DNA from: Betaproteobacteria bacterium
Lineage (GTDB): Bacteria > Pseudomonadota > Gammaproteobacteria > Burkholderiales > SG8-39
DNA: 8,639 nucleotides
Direction of reading: 5' to 3'
NCBI GenBank assembly: GCA_004298295.1
Contig: SCUH01000146.1
Span: forward strand, 1 to 8,639
The notes under the pieces: model-generated
What the model was told of the DNA's origin: nothing
The model's input: the letters and a program-made list of their open reading frames with translations, nothing else
The model's database searches: none
Program-made: the position numbers and the translations under genes
Part shown: positions 1 through 6,693 of the stretch, one piece after another
How the letters are laid out: every line of letters begins with the position of its first letter
How positions within the stretch are numbered: position 1 is the stretch's first letter

Positions 1-158
1 ACCGGGCGGTGATGGTGACCGATACCGCATTCCTTCGCTATCCCCACTACCACTCGCCGCTCGATACGCCCGAGAAGCTGCGCTATCCGGACATGGCGCG
101 CGTCGTCGACGGCCTCGCGATGGCGGTGCGGGCGCTTGCCGACGTACGCGCGAAATGA
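1..158 (+). CDS. M28 family zinc peptidase, C-terminal end (5' end outside window)
   Basis: Only the last 51 or so codons are present; the frame runs through codons starting at base 3 to the TGA at 156-158. The visible segment contains YHSPLDTPEKL followed by YPDMARVVDGLAMAV. The His in the YHxxxDTxEKL signature is a zinc ligand in M28 (aminopeptidase Y/S-like) peptidases, and the following helix with a VVDGLA-like sequence is the usual C-terminal helix of that fold. This is enough for a family call but not for a substrate or cellular location. The gene converges on the minus-strand aldolase-family gene, with only 12 bases between the two stop codons and no obvious terminator between them. 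Confidence 0.8.
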   Translation, partial: RAVMVTDTAFLRYPHYHSPLDTPEKLRYPDMARVVDGLAMAVRALADVRAK

Positions 159-170
159 GGCTTTGCGGAT

Positions 171-947
171 TCAGTCGCGGTAAGAGGGGTCTTTGGCGTC
201 GACGATGCGCTGCATCGTGGCGAACACGTCCTCGCAGGTGCGCGGTTCGGCCGGTCCGGATTCGCGCACCGAGCGCTCGACCGCCTCGGGGCGGATCGCA
301 TGCAGGGCGCCCGCCGCGCTCGAGGCGATCTGCACGTCGCAGGCGCGTTGCAGCGTCCACAGCCACAGGAAGGCCTCCGCGATCGAAGCACCCCAGGTCA
401 GCAGGCCGTGGTTCCTGAGGATCACCGCGTGCCGCTTGCCGATACTGTGCAGCAAGCGCTCTTTCTCGTCCGGATCGACGGTGACGCCCTCGAACTCGTG
501 GTACGCCACCTCGCCCTGCAGCTGGGCGGCATAGAAATTGGTCGGCGAAAGGCCCTGCTCGAGACACGCCACCGCCATGCCGGTGGTGGTGTGCGTGTGC
601 ATCACGCAGTGCGCGTCCTCGAGGCGGCCGTGGATCGCGCTGTGGACCACGAACCCGGCGCGGTTCACCGGCCACGGCGTCTCGCGCACGGTATTGCCGT
701 CGATGTCGATGAGAATCAGGTTCGAGGCCGTGACCTCGCGGTAATGCAGCCCCAGGGGGTTGATGAGAAACAGCCGGTCGGTACCCGGCACGCGCAGGGT
801 GATGTGATTGAAGATCATCTCGGTCCAGCCGAGATGATCGAAGATGCGGTAGGCCGCGGCGAGCTGCACGCGCGCGGCGCGCTCCTCCTCGCTGACCGGA
901 AAATCAAGCGCCTTGAAGGCGGAACCGCCCTGCCAGTAGATGGTCAC
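171..947 (-). CDS. Class II aldolase/adducin family protein (possible decarboxylase)
   Basis: This gene encodes 258 aa, the usual size for the AraD/FucA/adducin fold. The zinc triad is visible: H117 and H119 in CVMHTHT, and H180 in RNHG. By alignment from memory, the catalytic Glu73 of FucA falls on Gly98 in NRAGFVVHSAIH, so ordinary aldol cleavage is doubtful. Members of this fold also act as decarboxylases, for example the 3,4-dihydroxyphthalate decarboxylase PhtC and OtnC, and that is a reasonable alternative. I chose the GTG at 945-947 because it overlaps the TGA of the upstream amidohydrolase (GTGA), and the protein then begins just ahead of the conserved SEEERAARVQLAAAYRIF helix. No clear Shine-Dalgarno is seen, which fits translational coupling. 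It is the last gene of the minus-strand catabolic set. The family is certain; the substrate is unknown. Confidence 0.9.
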   Translation of the reverse strand: MTIYWQGGSAFKALDFPVSEEERAARVQLAAAYRIFDHLGWTEMIFNHITLRVPGTDRLFLINPLGLHYREVTASNLILIDIDGNTVRETPWPVNRAGFVVHSAIHGRLEDAHCVMHTHTTTGMAVACLEQGLSPTNFYAAQLQGEVAYHEFEGVTVDPDEKERLLHSIGKRHAVILRNHGLLTWGASIAEAFLWLWTLQRACDVQIASSAAGALHAIRPEAVERSVRESGPAEPRTCEDVFATMQRIVDAKDPSYRD

Positions 948-1933
948 CGGAATTCGAAGATGCGCTCGGCGTTGCCGCTGCGCACGCGACTGCGCACGCC
1001 GTCGGGCAGCCGGTCGACGCGCGCGAGACAGCCGATCGGATCGCCGATGGTGTGCGGATAGTCCGAGCCGTAGAGGACGCGATCGGAGCCGAAAACACGC
1101 ACCGCCATGGCAAGCGCCTCGTCGGTGAACACCACCGAGTCGGCCCAGATGCGGCGCGCGGTCAGGCTCGGCTTCTCGCCCAGCTTGACGCGGCAGGCGG
1201 GAATATGCTCGTAGCACTGGTCGAGGCGCCCGATCAGGAACGGCAGCGCGCCGCCGCCGTGGCCGGCGATGATCTTCAAGTTCGGATAGCGCTCGAAAAA
1301 GCCGTCGAAGATCATGCGCGACACCGCGAGCGAGGTGTCGAAGGTGAAACCGATCGACGCGGTGAGCTGGAACTCGGTCATGCCCATCTCGCGCACCCCG
1401 GGCGGCGCGGTGGGATGCACCAGCACCGGCAGCCTGCGCGCGTCGATCGCCTGCCACACCGGCGCGAACGCCGGATCGGTGAGCGGCCGCTCGGCGATGT
1501 TGGCGAGCACCATCACGCCGCAGGCGCCAGCCTTGGCGGCGCGCGTCAGCTCCTTCAGCGCCGCCCTGGGGTACTGCCAGGGCAGCGAGCAGAACCACTG
1601 CATGCGGTCGGGAAAGCGCTTGCGCGCGCGCGCCAGCTCGTCGTTCATGGTCTGCGCCGCCTTGAGGCTGACGGCTTCCCCGCCCCAGTAGCAGTTGGGA
1701 CAGGTGAGCGACACCACCGAGACGTCGATCCCGGCCCGGTCCATGTTCTTCACACGCAGGTCCCAGTCGAACATCTCCGGCACCGGCGTCATGAAGGGCG
1801 CGCCGTCGAGGTGGATGGCGCGCAGCCCCCCCGCAACCGTGGCGAGGGTGTAGCGCGGGCGGCCGTGCTTTTCGAGCAGCGCGAGCCACTCGCGGTTGAG
1901 CATGTGGGTATGAATGTCGACGACCGGCATCAT
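944..1933 (-). CDS. Amidohydrolase-2 (ACMSD-like) family metal-dependent hydrolase or decarboxylase
   Basis: The product is 329 aa of the amidohydrolase-2 TIM barrel family (PF04909), which includes aminocarboxymuconate-semialdehyde decarboxylase, gamma-resorcylate decarboxylase and related enzymes. Visible metal and catalytic residues are HxH at 8-10 (DIHTH), His173 (LVHPTAPP), His225 (AGHGGG) and Asp291 (YGSDYPH). There is no signal peptide, so it is cytoplasmic. The start is the ATG at 1931-1933, with AAGGTGG at 1941-1947 as ribosome site at 7-base spacing; a second ATG follows directly. The gap to the stop of the Bug gene upstream is 2 bases, and its own stop overlaps the next gene, so the three genes are almost certainly co-transcribed. 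In this family decarboxylation of aromatic or muconate-type acids is common. The acyl-CoA synthetase and solute receptor fit a carboxylate catabolic role, but the substrate cannot be read from the sequence. Confidence 0.92.
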   Translation of the reverse strand: MMPVVDIHTHMLNREWLALLEKHGRPRYTLATVAGGLRAIHLDGAPFMTPVPEMFDWDLRVKNMDRAGIDVSVVSLTCPNCYWGGEAVSLKAAQTMNDELARARKRFPDRMQWFCSLPWQYPRAALKELTRAAKAGACGVMVLANIAERPLTDPAFAPVWQAIDARRLPVLVHPTAPPGVREMGMTEFQLTASIGFTFDTSLAVSRMIFDGFFERYPNLKIIAGHGGGALPFLIGRLDQCYEHIPACRVKLGEKPSLTARRIWADSVVFTDEALAMAVRVFGSDRVLYGSDYPHTIGDPIGCLARVDRLPDGVRSRVRSGNAERIFEFR

Positions 1934-1935
1934 GG

Positions 1936-2901
1936 TCAATCCACCTTGGCGCCGGAGACGCGCACCGCTTCCGCCCAGCGCACGGCATCCTTCTTCACCA
2001 CCTCGCCGAACTGCTCGGGCGTATTCGGCGGCGAGGGCTCCATGCCGAACTTGCCGAGCAGCTCGCGGAATTCGGCGGTGTTCTGGAATTTCTGCATTTC
2101 CGCATTGAGGCGCTGCACGATGGCGCGCGGCGTCGCCGCGGCCACCGCCACGCCCTGCCAGGCCTGCCAGTCGAACCCGGGCACGGTGCGCGCGATCGGC
2201 GGCACCTCGGGAAGGAGCGTCGTCTGCTTGGCCGAGGAAGTGCCGAGGCCGTTCACCTTGCCGCCCTTGATCTGCGGCACCGCCACGGTCGCATCGGCAA
2301 ACATCACCTGCACGTTGCCGTTGATCACGTCCGGGATCGCCGCGACCGTGCCCCTGTAAGGCACGTGCCGGATGTCGAGCCCGAAGTCCTTCTTCAGCAC
2401 CTCCATGAAGAGGTGGTGCGGGCTGCCGCTGCCGACGGAGGCGTAGTTGTATTTGCCGGGGCTCGCCTTGACGAGCTCGAGCAGTTCCTTGACGCTCCTG
2501 GCCGCGAAAGCGGGTGCGGCGATGAGGAAGAAATCGACGAAGCCGACCTGCGCCACCGGGGCGAAATCCTTCACCGGGTCGATCGCGGGCTTTCTGTAGA
2601 GCGCCGGGCTGATGCCGAGCGTGGTGGAGGTCACCATCATCAGCGTGTAACCGTCGGCCGGCGCGTTCTTCACCTGCTCGGCGCCGAGGAGCGTTCCGGC
2701 GCCGGCGCGGTTCTCGACCACGATCGGCTGCCCGAGCGCGGGCGACAGGCGCTCCGTGACCGCGCGCGCGAGCGTGTCGGTGAGCGCCCCGGGCGGATAC
2801 GGCACCACCATCTTGATCGGCCGCGCCGGCCAGGTTTCCTGGGCCAGGGCGAGCGGGGTCGAAACTGCGATCGCTACGCATAACAGGACGCGTGACCACA
2901 T
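1936..2901 (-). CDS. Bug/TctC-family tripartite tricarboxylate transporter substrate-binding protein
   Basis: The product is 321 aa, the normal length for Bug receptors (PF03401). Residues 1-20 form a Sec signal peptide with a hydrophobic core and an A-L-A-Q-type cleavage region, followed by WPARPIKMVVPYPPG, the family hallmark at the mature N-terminus. Further family landmarks are the GxPIVVENRAGAG segment, ADGYTLMM, the PGKYNYASVGSGSPHHL pocket loop, and MFAD. It would bind a carboxylate in the periplasm, but no TctA/TctB membrane genes are in the window; orphan Bug receptors are common in Burkholderiales. The ATG at 2899-2901 is preferred over one 57 bases upstream because it gives a clean signal peptide and has GAGGAG at 2911-2916 with 9-base spacing. 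The gene likely opens the tight three-gene unit; the truncated acyl-CoA synthetase lies 85 bases upstream. Confidence 0.95.
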   Translation of the reverse strand: MWSRVLLCVAIAVSTPLALAQETWPARPIKMVVPYPPGALTDTLARAVTERLSPALGQPIVVENRAGAGTLLGAEQVKNAPADGYTLMMVTSTTLGISPALYRKPAIDPVKDFAPVAQVGFVDFFLIAAPAFAARSVKELLELVKASPGKYNYASVGSGSPHHLFMEVLKKDFGLDIRHVPYRGTVAAIPDVINGNVQVMFADATVAVPQIKGGKVNGLGTSSAKQTTLLPEVPPIARTVPGFDWQAWQGVAVAAATPRAIVQRLNAEMQKFQNTAEFRELLGKFGMEPSPPNTPEQFGEVVKKDAVRWAEAVRVSGAKVD

Positions 2902-2910
2902 GGGGCGATT

Positions 2911-2926
2911 CTCCTCGGTGACCGAG
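2911..2926 (-). promoter_or_regulatory. Ribosome binding site of the Bug gene, overlapping a small hairpin
   Basis: Read on the minus strand, GAGGAG sits 9 bases before the ATG. Its 5' end is also the 3' arm of a small stem (CTCGG, 3-base loop, CCGAG; 2914-2926). The hairpin is short and may have no regulatory role. Confidence 0.4.
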
Positions 2927-2946
2927 CGGAGCCTATTCCCGGCGCC

Positions 2947-2970
2947 GCGGCGTGGCAACTGCCGCGCCGC
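2947..2970 (-). terminator. Hairpin between the acyl-CoA synthetase and Bug genes
   Basis: GCGGCGTGGC, loop AACT, GCCGCGCCGC: a 10-bp stem with one mismatched position (a G-U wobble on the plus-strand transcript, A-C on the minus). It begins about 17 bases after the acyl-CoA synthetase stop. There is no T-tract in either direction, so it may be a weak or Rho-assisted terminator or an mRNA-processing stem separating the synthetase from the downstream unit. Confidence 0.35.
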
Positions 2971-2986
2971 ACTGTTTCGATTTCCG

Positions 2987-3757
2987 CTAGAGCTTTCTCT
3001 CGCGCCCGGCCCAGTAGCGCTCGCGCAGGAGCCGCTTGTAGAGCTTGCCGGTCGGGTGGCGCGGCAGCGCGGCGTCGAAATCGACCGAGCGCGGGCACTT
3101 GAGGTGCGACAGATGCGCGCGGCAAAACCCGATCAGCTCCGCGGCGAGCGCGGGTCCGGCGTCCTTCATGTCCATCGGCTGCACCACCGCCTTCACCTCT
3201 TCACCGTACTCGTCGTTCGGCACGCCGATCACGGCGACGTCGGCCACCTTGGGATGCGACACGAGCAGGTTTTCCACTTCCTGCGGGTAGATGTTCACGC
3301 CGCCCGAGATGATCACGTAATGCCTGCGGTCGGTGAGATACAGATAGCCCTCGGCATCGACATGGCCGACATCGCCGAGCGTGGACCAGCCCTCCCGGCT
3401 GCGCGAGGCCGCGGTCTTCGCCGCGTCGTTGTGATATTCGAACGCCGGGCCGTTGGCGAAATGGATCGTGCCGGTTTCCCCCGCCGGGAGCACCCGGCCA
3501 GCGTCGTCGAGAATGCGGATCTCGCCGACCAGCGCGCGGCCCACGGTCCCCGGATGCGCGAGCCACTCGTGCGAATCGCAGGCGACGTAGCCGTTGCCCT
3601 CGGTGCCGGCGTAATACTCGTAGAGCACCGGCCCCCACCAGCGGATCATGGCCTCCTTCACCTGCACCGGGCAGGGCGCCGCGGCGTGGATCGCGACCTT
3701 GAGCGAGGCGTGGTCGTAGCGCAAGCGCGTTTCGGGCGGGAGCTTCAGCAGCCGCAA
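2987..3757 (-). pseudogene. AMP-dependent acyl-CoA synthetase, C-terminal half only (5' truncated at junction)
   Basis: About 256 residues of an ANL-superfamily acyl-CoA synthetase are recognisable, against a usual 500-550. Homology begins near LRLLKLPPETRLRYD and runs through SLKVAIHAAAPCPV, the adenylate-binding EYYAGTEGNG (about 3592-3624), the GWSTLGD...GYLYLTDRR hinge region, IISGGVNIYPQEVE (about 3275-3395), and the A10 motif PTGKLYKR, whose catalytic Lys is encoded at 3044-3046. The C-terminus ends normally at a TAG. The N-terminal domain, including the P-loop, is missing. Upstream of about 3757 the open frame continues only as the antisense of a cytochrome gene, with no synthetase similarity, so any longer reading is spurious. 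An intact version would form acyl-CoA thioesters from carboxylates, fitting the downstream catabolic genes. As it stands it should be inactive, unless the join is an assembly error. Confidence 0.88.
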
Positions 3758-3762
3758 CGAGT
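3752..3762. other. Rearrangement or assembly junction joining two truncated divergent genes
   Basis: Acyl-CoA synthetase similarity on the minus strand stops at about this point, and multihaem cytochrome similarity on the plus strand begins at it. Neither gene has its N-terminal coding half. No insertion sequence, inverted terminal repeats, target duplication, tRNA or attachment site is visible around the join, so there is no local mark of a mobile element. Confidence 0.7.
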
Positions 3763-4286
3763 ACCTGGTGAACCACACCACGCGGGAAGACGCGGCGCAG
3801 CGCGATTTCTGGGGCGACGGCGTGCACTCGAAGTCGCACCACCAGCAGGGCACGGACCTGCTGCGCTCGAAGAAGTACACGAACGGCAACCAGCTCATGA
3901 CCTGCGCCGACTGCCACGATCCGCACGGCACGACGGGGCTCAAGCACCAGGTCAAGATGGAGGTGCGCGACGCGAAGAATTCGCTCTGCACGAGCTGCCA
4001 CAAGGTCGACGTCAAGGCCCACACGGCCAAGGCCGTCGGCGTCGAGCACGAGGAGATCAACTGCATCAACTGCCACATGACGAAGACGATGCAGACCGGC
4101 CCCGGCCTCGGCAAGGGGCGCGAGGGCAAGGACGGCAAGAACTACTGGATGAACGACATCACCTCGCACCTGTTCGACGTGCCGCGCAAGGCGAACGCCG
4201 CGGTGAAAGGCGTGGAACCCGGCAAGGCGATGCCGATTCCGTACACCAACGCCTGCGGCGCCTGCCACGATGCGGGGAACCTCTAG
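3756..4286 (+). pseudogene. Multihaem c-type cytochrome, C-terminal part only (5' truncated at junction)
   Basis: About 176 residues remain, with four CXXCH haem-binding sites: CADCH (with DPHG after it), CTSCH, CINCH and CGACH, the last close to the C-terminus NACGACHDAGNL. Extra His residues (HSKSHH, LKHQV, VEHEE) could be distal ligands, as in bis-His multihaem cytochromes of the DmsE/NrfA/cytochrome c3-like type. No signal peptide is present, although one is obligatory for c-type maturation in the periplasm. The frame is open only back to a TAG at 3717, and the bases between there and about 3752 belong to the antisense of the synthetase. The GTG at 3768 is therefore an internal Val, not a convincing start. 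The Lys-rich style resembles the haem protein at 8121, so an electron-transfer partnership is plausible but unproven. Its 3' end faces the flavoprotein operon across a strong hairpin. Confidence 0.85.
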
Positions 4287-4313
4287 CCGCCCGTCTCGCT
4301 CACCTTGACTGCC

Positions 4314-4345
4314 GCCGGCACGGGGGCCTTCGCCCCCATGCCGGC
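4314..4345. terminator. Strong bidirectional hairpin between convergent cytochrome and flavoprotein genes
   Basis: Inner stem GGGGGC/GCCCCC with loop CTTC, then one C-A mismatch, then outer stem GCCGGCA/TGCCGGC, giving 13 paired positions. It lies 27 bases after the cytochrome stop and 3 bases beyond the flavoprotein stop, which is where a shared terminator of convergent genes belongs. T-tracts are absent on both sides. Confidence 0.65.
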
Positions 4346-4348
4346 CGC

Positions 4349-5500
4349 TCAGAACCGGCTCCAGAGCCAGTACTTTTCGTACAGGACCTTGGCCCCGTGC
4401 CATAGCAGGCCGGGTGGGTGCAGGCGCACGTCGGGCAGGGGTTCGGCGTAGAAATTGCCGCTGCCCATGCCGGCGCGGGAACTGCCGGCCTCGATGAAAC
4501 ACATCCCCTTGCCCTCGAAGCGTCTCGCTTCGCCGCGCTGCGTCCACGCGGCCGCGATGTTGTGCGCCACCACCTCGGCCTGGCCGTGCGCGAACACGCC
4601 CGCCTTGGGCAGCGGCCTGCCCATCTTGAGCGGGATCACGGTGACGTCGCCGAGCGCGTAGACGCCCGGAACATTCGTTTCGAGCGTGTGCCGATCGACC
4701 GGAACCCAGCCGGATTCATTCGTGAGCCCGGCCTCGCGCACGGCTGCCGGTGCGCGGTGCGGCGGGACGTAAAGCAGCAGATCGAAATCCGCCGACGCGC
4801 CGTTCGCGAATTCAATGCGCCGTGCCGCCGCGTCCACCAACCTTACCGAGTGCTCGGGATGATAGGCGATGCCACGCGCCTCGATCATGGCGCGCACGCC
4901 GGCGGACACCGCGGGGCCCGCGACCATCATCGGCCCGGGCTCGGCGGCGTAGAAATCCAGCGTCACTTTTTCGCGGCGACCGCTGTGGTGCAGGAAACGC
5001 TCGACGAGGAGCGCCGCCTCATAGGGCGCGGCGGGGCACTTGTACTGCGGCGTGGCGGTGAGCACCACCAGGCGGCCGCCCTGGAAGCGCGCGAGCGCGT
5101 CGCGAATCGCGCTCGCCCCTTCGAGCGTGTAGATGCACAGCCCCGCCTCGGCAAGACCGGGAACCGACTGCGGGGCATACTCGGCGCCCAGCGCGATCAC
5201 CAGCGCGTCGCCGTGTAACGTCTGCCGGTCGACACGCGCCGTTTTCGCCGCCGGATCGATCGCGCTCACCTCGCCGCGCACGAGTTCGATGCCGGGGCGG
5301 GCAGCGTGTTCGCAGGGCCGCGAAATCGCTTCCGCATCCCGTTCGCCGACCATCAACCACAGGAGCGACGGCGGAAACACGTGGCGTGCATCGCGCTCGA
5401 CCAGCACGACGCGGTCCTCACTGGGCAGGAGGCGCCGCAGGTTCTGCGCGGCGACCATGCCGCCCAGACCTGCGCCAAGCACCAACGCCGTGCGGCTCAT
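4349..5500 (-). CDS. SQR/flavocytochrome c sulfide dehydrogenase-like FAD/NAD(P)-binding oxidoreductase
   Basis: The product is 383 aa of the two-dinucleotide-fold flavoprotein family. The N-terminal GAGLGG (residues 9-14) binds FAD ADP, an ALGAEY segment closes the first domain, and VYALGDVTVIP (280-290) is the second FAD motif. The redox pair of SQR/FccB is matched by Cys155 in YKCPAAPYEAALL and Cys334 in KGMCFIEAG. The third SQR cysteine position appears to be Tyr124 (CIYTLEGA), with Cys122 two residues away. FccB's covalent flavin Cys near residue 42 has no counterpart. The C-terminus (about 364-383, LLWHGAKVLYEKYWLWSRF) is amphipathic and aromatic, like the membrane-docking helices of SQR. 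There is no signal peptide, so a cytoplasmic-face peripheral membrane enzyme reducing quinone or another acceptor with sulfide or sulfane sulfur is likely. It is the last gene of an operon, 7 bases after the DsrE-like gene. Exact substrate not certain. Confidence 0.85.
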   Translation of the reverse strand: MSRTALVLGAGLGGMVAAQNLRRLLPSEDRVVLVERDARHVFPPSLLWLMVGERDAEAISRPCEHAARPGIELVRGEVSAIDPAAKTARVDRQTLHGDALVIALGAEYAPQSVPGLAEAGLCIYTLEGASAIRDALARFQGGRLVVLTATPQYKCPAAPYEAALLVERFLHHSGRREKVTLDFYAAEPGPMMVAGPAVSAGVRAMIEARGIAYHPEHSVRLVDAAARRIEFANGASADFDLLLYVPPHRAPAAVREAGLTNESGWVPVDRHTLETNVPGVYALGDVTVIPLKMGRPLPKAGVFAHGQAEVVAHNIAAAWTQRGEARRFEGKGMCFIEAGSSRAGMGSGNFYAEPLPDVRLHPPGLLWHGAKVLYEKYWLWSRF

Positions 5501-5507
5501 GCGGGTC

Positions 5508-5858
5508 TCAGAACACGAGGGCTTTGTCGGCCCACGCGGTCCAATCCGTCAATTCGTCCAGCGTGCCGCGATGTGCGCCCTCGAGCAGGTCGGCCTCGCC
5601 GATGCCGCGCGCGTCCATGCACGTGCCGCAGACGCCGATCTCGCCCTTGCGGCGCGCCACCGCGCCCAGCATGTCGCCGATGTTGTAGTAGCCCTGCGGC
5701 ACTTTCTGCCCCGCCTTGGCGCAGCTTGCCGCGTCGCCCATCAGGAACACGCGCACCTCGCCGCGATTCTTCAGCAGGAGGTTGCGCGCGAGGCGCAGCG
5801 CGTTATAGCTGTGCTCCGTGCCGTAGGGCGGATAGTTGAGGATGAAAAGGACTTTCAT
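5508..5858 (-). CDS. DsrE-family sulfur-carrier-like protein
   Basis: The product is 116 aa, a typical single DsrE/YchN-like domain. It opens with the beta-strand MKVLFILNYPPYG, continues with a helix containing NALRLARNLL, and has strand VRVFLMGDAA. Cysteines are Cys46 (DAASCAKAGQK), Cys77 and Cys80 in GVCGTCMDARGI; the last segment is the conserved active-site loop of this family. DsrE-type proteins bind persulfide on cysteine and pass sulfane sulfur between enzymes in the cytoplasm; that role is inferred here. Its ATG overlaps the stop of the membrane hydroxylase gene (ATGA, 5855-5858), indicating translational coupling, and the SQR-like gene follows directly. It could accept sulfur released by the flavoprotein. 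Confidence 0.9.
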   Translation of the reverse strand: MKVLFILNYPPYGTEHSYNALRLARNLLLKNRGEVRVFLMGDAASCAKAGQKVPQGYYNIGDMLGAVARRKGEIGVCGTCMDARGIGEADLLEGAHRGTLDELTDWTAWADKALVF

Positions 5859-6664
5859 GGTGATTTCCCGGAAAACGGCATGCCGAGCACGCCGGTGAAG
5901 GTCGCCACGGCCGATGGATCGCGCCAGGCGGGCAGCCCGATATCGAGTTCGCCGCGCGGCGCCGGCGTGTAGGTGCCGAGCAGCCGGTCCCACAGCGACA
6001 GGCAGAAGCCGTAGTTGCTGTTGCGTTCCGCCTCGATCACCGAGTGGTGGATGCGGTGCATGTCCGGCGTGACGAGCACGCGCCGCACCCAGGGCTCGAG
6101 CCACGCCGGCAGCGCGACGTTGGCGTGGTTGAACATCGCCGTACCGTTCAGCAGCACCTCGAAGACGAGCACCGCGAGCACCGGCGCACCGAGCGCGACC
6201 ACCGCGGCGAACTTGATCAGCGCCGAGAGCAGCATTTCGAGCGGGTGGAAACGGATGCCGGTGGTGAGATCGAAGTCCGGGTCGGCGTGATGCACGGCAT
6301 GCAGCCGGGCGAGCACGGGAACGGCGTGGAACAGCACGTGCTGGAAGTAGATCGCGAGGTCGAGCAGCAGCACGGCCGGCAGGACCGCCGCCCAGCCCGG
6401 CAGCGCCGCCTGGTTGAGCAGCCCCCAGCCGCTCGCCTGCGCGAACGCGGCGAGCGCGATCGCGGAGGTGGGCAGCAGCACTCTCAGGAGCACGCTGTTG
6501 AAGGCCACCAGCCCGAGATTGGCGCTCCAGCGCGCCGTGCGCGACAGGCGCCGCGCGCGCGCCGGCGCCGCCCATTCCCACGCCGCCATCAGCGCGAATA
6601 CACTGAGGAACGCGCCCAGCCGGAGGGCGAGCTCGGTACCTGCAGCAAGGGTGGATTCAGGCAT
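5855..6664 (-). CDS. Sterol desaturase/fatty acid hydroxylase superfamily membrane protein
   Basis: The product is 269 aa with hydrophobic segments at about 10-32, 48-78, 90-110 and 143-173. The eight-histidine di-iron pattern of the family is present: H109xxxH113 (HVLFH), H122xxHH126 (HAVHH) and H203xxHH207 (HRIHH), with additional H140 (RFHP) and H180 (FNHAN) and the NYGF motif at 217-220. Such proteins use O2 to hydroxylate or desaturate lipids or related alkyl substrates in the membrane. The substrate here is unknown; sterols are unlikely in this organism. The start ATG at 6662-6664 has no clear Shine-Dalgarno and lies close to the divergent promoter region. It is the first gene of the operon leading into the DsrE-like and SQR-like genes, with an ATGA overlap to the former. 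A lipid-modifying enzyme heading a sulfur operon is unusual. Confidence 0.9.
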   Translation of the reverse strand: MPESTLAAGTELALRLGAFLSVFALMAAWEWAAPARARRLSRTARWSANLGLVAFNSVLLRVLLPTSAIALAAFAQASGWGLLNQAALPGWAAVLPAVLLLDLAIYFQHVLFHAVPVLARLHAVHHADPDFDLTTGIRFHPLEMLLSALIKFAAVVALGAPVLAVLVFEVLLNGTAMFNHANVALPAWLEPWVRRVLVTPDMHRIHHSVIEAERNSNYGFCLSLWDRLLGTYTPAPRGELDIGLPAWRDPSAVATFTGVLGMPFSGKSP

Positions 6665-6693
6665 TGTTCAACTACTTGGTTGAATAGTAGAAT
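6664..6693. promoter_or_regulatory. Divergent promoter with inverted-repeat operator for the ArsR-rhodanese regulator
   Basis: Only 29 bases separate the two divergent start codons. At 6667-6684 lies TTCAAC-TACTTG-GTTGAA, a perfect 6+6 inverted repeat of the kind bound by ArsR/SmtB dimers. On the plus strand TTGTTC (6664-6669) and TAGAAT (6688-6693) at 18-base spacing form a plausible -35/-10 pair enclosing the repeat. A minus-strand promoter must overlap the same bases or lie inside the regulator gene. Binding would repress both directions. AT-richness here contrasts with the GC-rich surroundings. The repeat is directly seen; the promoter assignment is inference. Confidence 0.65.

Noticed and set aside
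948..1988. Upstream extension of the class II aldolase frame (605-aa reading)
   Set aside because: The extra part is an Arg/Ala/His-rich shadow of the amidohydrolase gene. The GTG at 945-947 gives the normal family length and an overlap with the upstream stop.
300..2359. Long plus-strand open frames opposite the aldolase-family and amidohydrolase genes (300-1061 and 1052-2359)
   Set aside because: These are antisense shadows. The minus-strand products carry intact catalytic motifs, and these readings carry none.
3768..3770. GTG as a genuine start of the cytochrome gene
   Set aside because: It yields a protein without signal peptide, which a c-type cytochrome needs, and no ribosome binding site precedes it. 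The frame upstream also reads cytochrome-like residues (NEYL) for only a few codons.
3700..3800. Transposon or insertion sequence at the junction
   Set aside because: No transposase fragment, terminal inverted repeats or flanking direct repeats are visible around the join.
3758..4138. Minus-strand extension of the acyl-CoA synthetase frame to a start near 4138
   Set aside because: The extension is antisense to the haem-binding part of the cytochrome and shows no synthetase motifs. The real N-terminal domain is missing, so an automatic 383-aa gene call here would be misleading.
2756..4405. Long plus-strand open frame of about 549 codons
   Set aside because: The translation is Arg/His/Gly-rich with no domain signature and runs antisense to the Bug and synthetase genes and out of frame with the cytochrome. 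It is a GC-driven shadow.
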